Shown here: piece after piece, positions 62,071-64,000 of the stretch
Layout of the letters: every line of letters begins with the position of its first letter
How positions within the stretch are numbered: the stretch's first letter is position 1
Assembly (NCBI GenBank): GCA_011170285.1
Contig: DUEE01000003.1
Coordinates: 1-64,000, forward strand
From: Dehalococcoidia bacterium
GTDB lineage: Bacteria > Chloroflexota > Dehalococcoidia > Dehalococcoidales > W498
DNA: 64,000 nucleotides
Direction: 5' to 3'
Position numbers and translations under genes: made by a program
The notes under the pieces: generated by a model
Told to the model about the DNA's origin: nothing
Database searches by the model: none
Seen by the model: only the letters and a program-made list of their open reading frames with translations

Positions 62071-63981
62071 TCATTCTCCTCTTGATGAAGAACCTCTTGC
62101 TATCTCTGTTAGCAGAGAAGTAGAATCACGGTTAGGAAATAAGGCTAATACTTGTTTGGTTATCCCTTTGGCATCAAGACCATACTTGGAGCGAAGGATA
62201 GCTTGAGTGCCTTGCTCCACAAACTCGTCAGGGATACCAATGCTTTTCACCTGAATATCACTTATACCTGATTGTCGAAGAAGCTGGACTACGCTACTAC
62301 CAAAGCCACCGCTTAGAGCATTCTCTTCAACTGTAACCAAGCGCCTAGTATAACTAGCCACATCTGCTATGAGTTCCGAATCCAATGGCTTGGCAAAGCG
62401 GGCATTAACTACTGTAGCTTCAATCCCCTTTGAAGCTAACTCCTGGGCTGCCTCGAGGGCAGGAGCTACCATATTCCCTATGGCTAATATCGCTACATCT
62501 TTTCCATACCTCACACTCTCCCCTTTACCTATGGGAATTTGGCACAGTTCCGTATCCAATTCTATCCCTAGCCCTGGGTTGCGGGGGTATCTTATAGCCA
62601 TAGGATGCTCTGATTTCAATGCTGTGAAAATCAAGTGCTGAAGCTCATTTTCATCCTTGGGGGCAGCTACAATTAGATTAGGAATTATCGTTAGATAAGA
62701 AATATCAAAAACACCCTGATGGGTCTTACCATCATCACCAACAATACCACTACGGTCAACGGCAAAAATAACCGGCAAATCTTGAATACAAACATCATGT
62801 ATAATCTGGTCAAAGGCGCGCTGGAGGAAAGTAGAATATATAGCTACAATAGGTATGTAGCCCTGAGTAGTCAGGCCGGCAGCAAAGGTAACCGCATGCT
62901 GTTCACAGATGCCAACATCAAACACACGCCCTGGGAACTCATCCTGAACAATGCTCAAACAATTTCCTTCAGGCATAGCCGGAGTAATCACCACCAACTT
63001 GGGATTCTCACGAGCCAGACGAAGCACAGTTCGAGCAAATACCTCACTGTAAGTTGGGGGTGCCTTAGAGCTTGCACCTTTGGCTGGCACACCATGGTAG
63101 TAAACAGCGTCCCCCTCAGCTGGATGGTAACCTTTGCCCTTGGTAGTAATAACATGAACTAAAATCGGCTCGATATGATAGTCTCTTGCCTGGCTAAAAG
63201 CCAGTTCTAGTTCATAAATGTTATGCCCGTCGACAGGTCCGATATAGGTGAAGCCGAGTTCCTCCCAAAGCATTGTCGGCAAAATTAAACCTTTAAAGCT
63301 AGTCCTAACCTTTTGGCCCGCTTGCCATAGCCTATCACCTAATGGGAGGGTGTTAAGTAGCCGTCTGCTTTTCTTCTTTGCCCGATAGTAACGGTAGTTA
63401 AATCGTATCCTAGTTAATAGTTTAGATAAGGCTCCAACCGTAGGCGAAATTGACATCCCATTATCATTTAGAACCACGATAAGCCTGGAACCCAAGTGTC
63501 CTGCTTGATTTAATGCCTCCAAAGCCATACCGCCGGTTATAGCACCGTCACCGATAATAGCCACCACATAGTAGTCATCGTCGGAGAGGTCACGAGCAAC
63601 AGCCATACCAAGGGCAGCCGAAATTGAGGTGCTGGCATGACCAGCACCAAACGGGTCATGCTGACTTTCGTTACGGCTAGTATATCCGGATAAGCCTCTA
63701 TATTGACGGAGAGTGGCAAAACGCTGTCTCCTGCCAGTTAGCAGTTTATGGGTATAGCTTTGATGTCCCACATCCCATACCATTTTATCTCGTGGGCTAT
63801 CAAATACCCGATGCAAAGCCATAGTAAGCTCAACCACCCCCAGATTGGAAGCTAAGTGCCCCCCCTTAGCAGTTATTGTAGCCACCAGTTCCTGTCTAAT
63901 CTCAGAAGCTAATTGCCTGAGCTCCGGTTGCGTTAACCCTTTTAGGTCTGCGGGACTATCTATCCTGTCTAACAATCGCAA
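62071..63981 (-). CDS. dxs: 1-deoxy-D-xylulose-5-phosphate synthase
   Basis: 636 residues. TPP-dependent: GHLASNLGVVELTMALH, DVGHQSYTHKLLTGR, GDGAITGGMALEALNQAG, VLNDNGMSISPTVGA, DRSGIVGDDGKTHQGVFD, and RYPRNPG in the C-terminus. First enzyme of the MEP isoprenoid pathway. TTG start; upstream sequence is cut by the window edge. Thiamine and B6 here use DXP-free routes, so its product should go to isoprenoids. Confidence 0.95.
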   Translation of the reverse strand: MRLLDRIDSPADLKGLTQPELRQLASEIRQELVATITAKGGHLASNLGVVELTMALHRVFDSPRDKMVWDVGHQSYTHKLLTGRRQRFATLRQYRGLSGYTSRNESQHDPFGAGHASTSISAALGMAVARDLSDDDYYVVAIIGDGAITGGMALEALNQAGHLGSRLIVVLNDNGMSISPTVGALSKLLTRIRFNYRYYRAKKKSRRLLNTLPLGDRLWQAGQKVRTSFKGLILPTMLWEELGFTYIGPVDGHNIYELELAFSQARDYHIEPILVHVITTKGKGYHPAEGDAVYYHGVPAKGASSKAPPTYSEVFARTVLRLARENPKLVVITPAMPEGNCLSIVQDEFPGRVFDVGICEQHAVTFAAGLTTQGYIPIVAIYSTFLQRAFDQIIHDVCIQDLPVIFAVDRSGIVGDDGKTHQGVFDISYLTIIPNLIVAAPKDENELQHLIFTALKSEHPMAIRYPRNPGLGIELDTELCQIPIGKGESVRYGKDVAILAIGNMVAPALEAAQELASKGIEATVVNARFAKPLDSELIADVASYTRRLVTVEENALSGGFGSSVVQLLRQSGISDIQVKSIGIPDEFVEQGTQAILRSKYGLDAKGITKQVLALFPNRDSTSLLTEIARGSSSRGE

Positions 63982-64000
63982 TACTTTAACCTGATGACCA

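Overview
The window reads as a chromosomal segment of an anaerobic bacterium related to the Dehalococcoidia (Chloroflexota). This placement is inferred from gene content and order, not from a marker tree. The dxs, phosphoglycerate kinase/mutase and tpiA neighbourhood, LL-diaminopimelate aminotransferase (dapL), a Ycf45-type ATPase, a membrane pyrophosphatase, a single-chain glycyl-tRNA synthetase and a geranylgeranyl-reductase-like flavoprotein fit that group. Several genes have an archaeal flavour (UPF0282 metallo-hydrolase, translin, Thi4, RtcA, archaeal-type phosphoglycerate mutase). There is no rRNA, CRISPR array, phage or intact insertion sequence. Two tRNA genes sit at 52.1-52.3 kb.

Layout. 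0-6.6 kb: loosely packed metabolic and orphan genes (racemase end, DUF523, metallo-hydrolase, methyltransferase, radical SAM protein, Ste24-like protease), with about 0.7 kb of apparently decayed sequence. 7-10.7 kb: a PAS-rich sensor kinase, a NarL-type response regulator and a stand-alone receiver. 10.7-22.5 kb: an accessory cluster of secreted or membrane proteins. It holds three paralogous GIN-domain (DUF2807) lipoproteins, other lipoproteins, tiny membrane proteins, two hydrolases, a rhodanese lipoprotein, an ABC exporter and four differently broken copies of one zinc-type dehydrogenase gene. Repeated modules show local duplication and deletion. 22.6-44.5 kb: housekeeping genes: gatC, nfeD-rtcA-holA-DUF72, purine salvage (hpt, ade), sbcD-like nuclease, glyS, hppA, translin, thiD2-thiE, yraN, rnhB, mnmA, tmk, ycf45-like and pdxS. 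44.6-52 kb: SNase lipoprotein, then a TPP-riboswitch-controlled thiC-thi4 run continuing into an S2P protease, a flavoprotein, a GreA-like factor and ychF. 52-64 kb: tRNAs, then on the minus strand dxs, a pgk-apgM fusion, a methyltransferase-like membrane protein, tpiA, miaA, dapF, dapL and hflX.

How the genes work together. ThiC, Thi4 and ThiD2-ThiE supply most of thiamine phosphate synthesis, and the riboswitch upstream of thiC shows a complete terminator/antiterminator switch. PdxS (vitamin B6) and Thi4 (thiazole) both avoid DXP, so Dxs probably serves mainly isoprenoids. DapL and DapF give meso-diaminopimelate. Pgk-ApgM and TpiA cover consecutive steps of lower glycolysis.

Most notable observations: three genes whose only well-placed start codons are AUA or AUU behind strong ribosome binding sites; a histidine ladder in one GIN-domain lipoprotein; serial in-frame decay of dehydrogenase paralogs; a Pgk-ApgM fusion; a GreA-like factor with an integrase-like N-terminal domain; and a palindromic intergenic repeat family whose edge repeatedly forms the ribosome binding site of the next gene.
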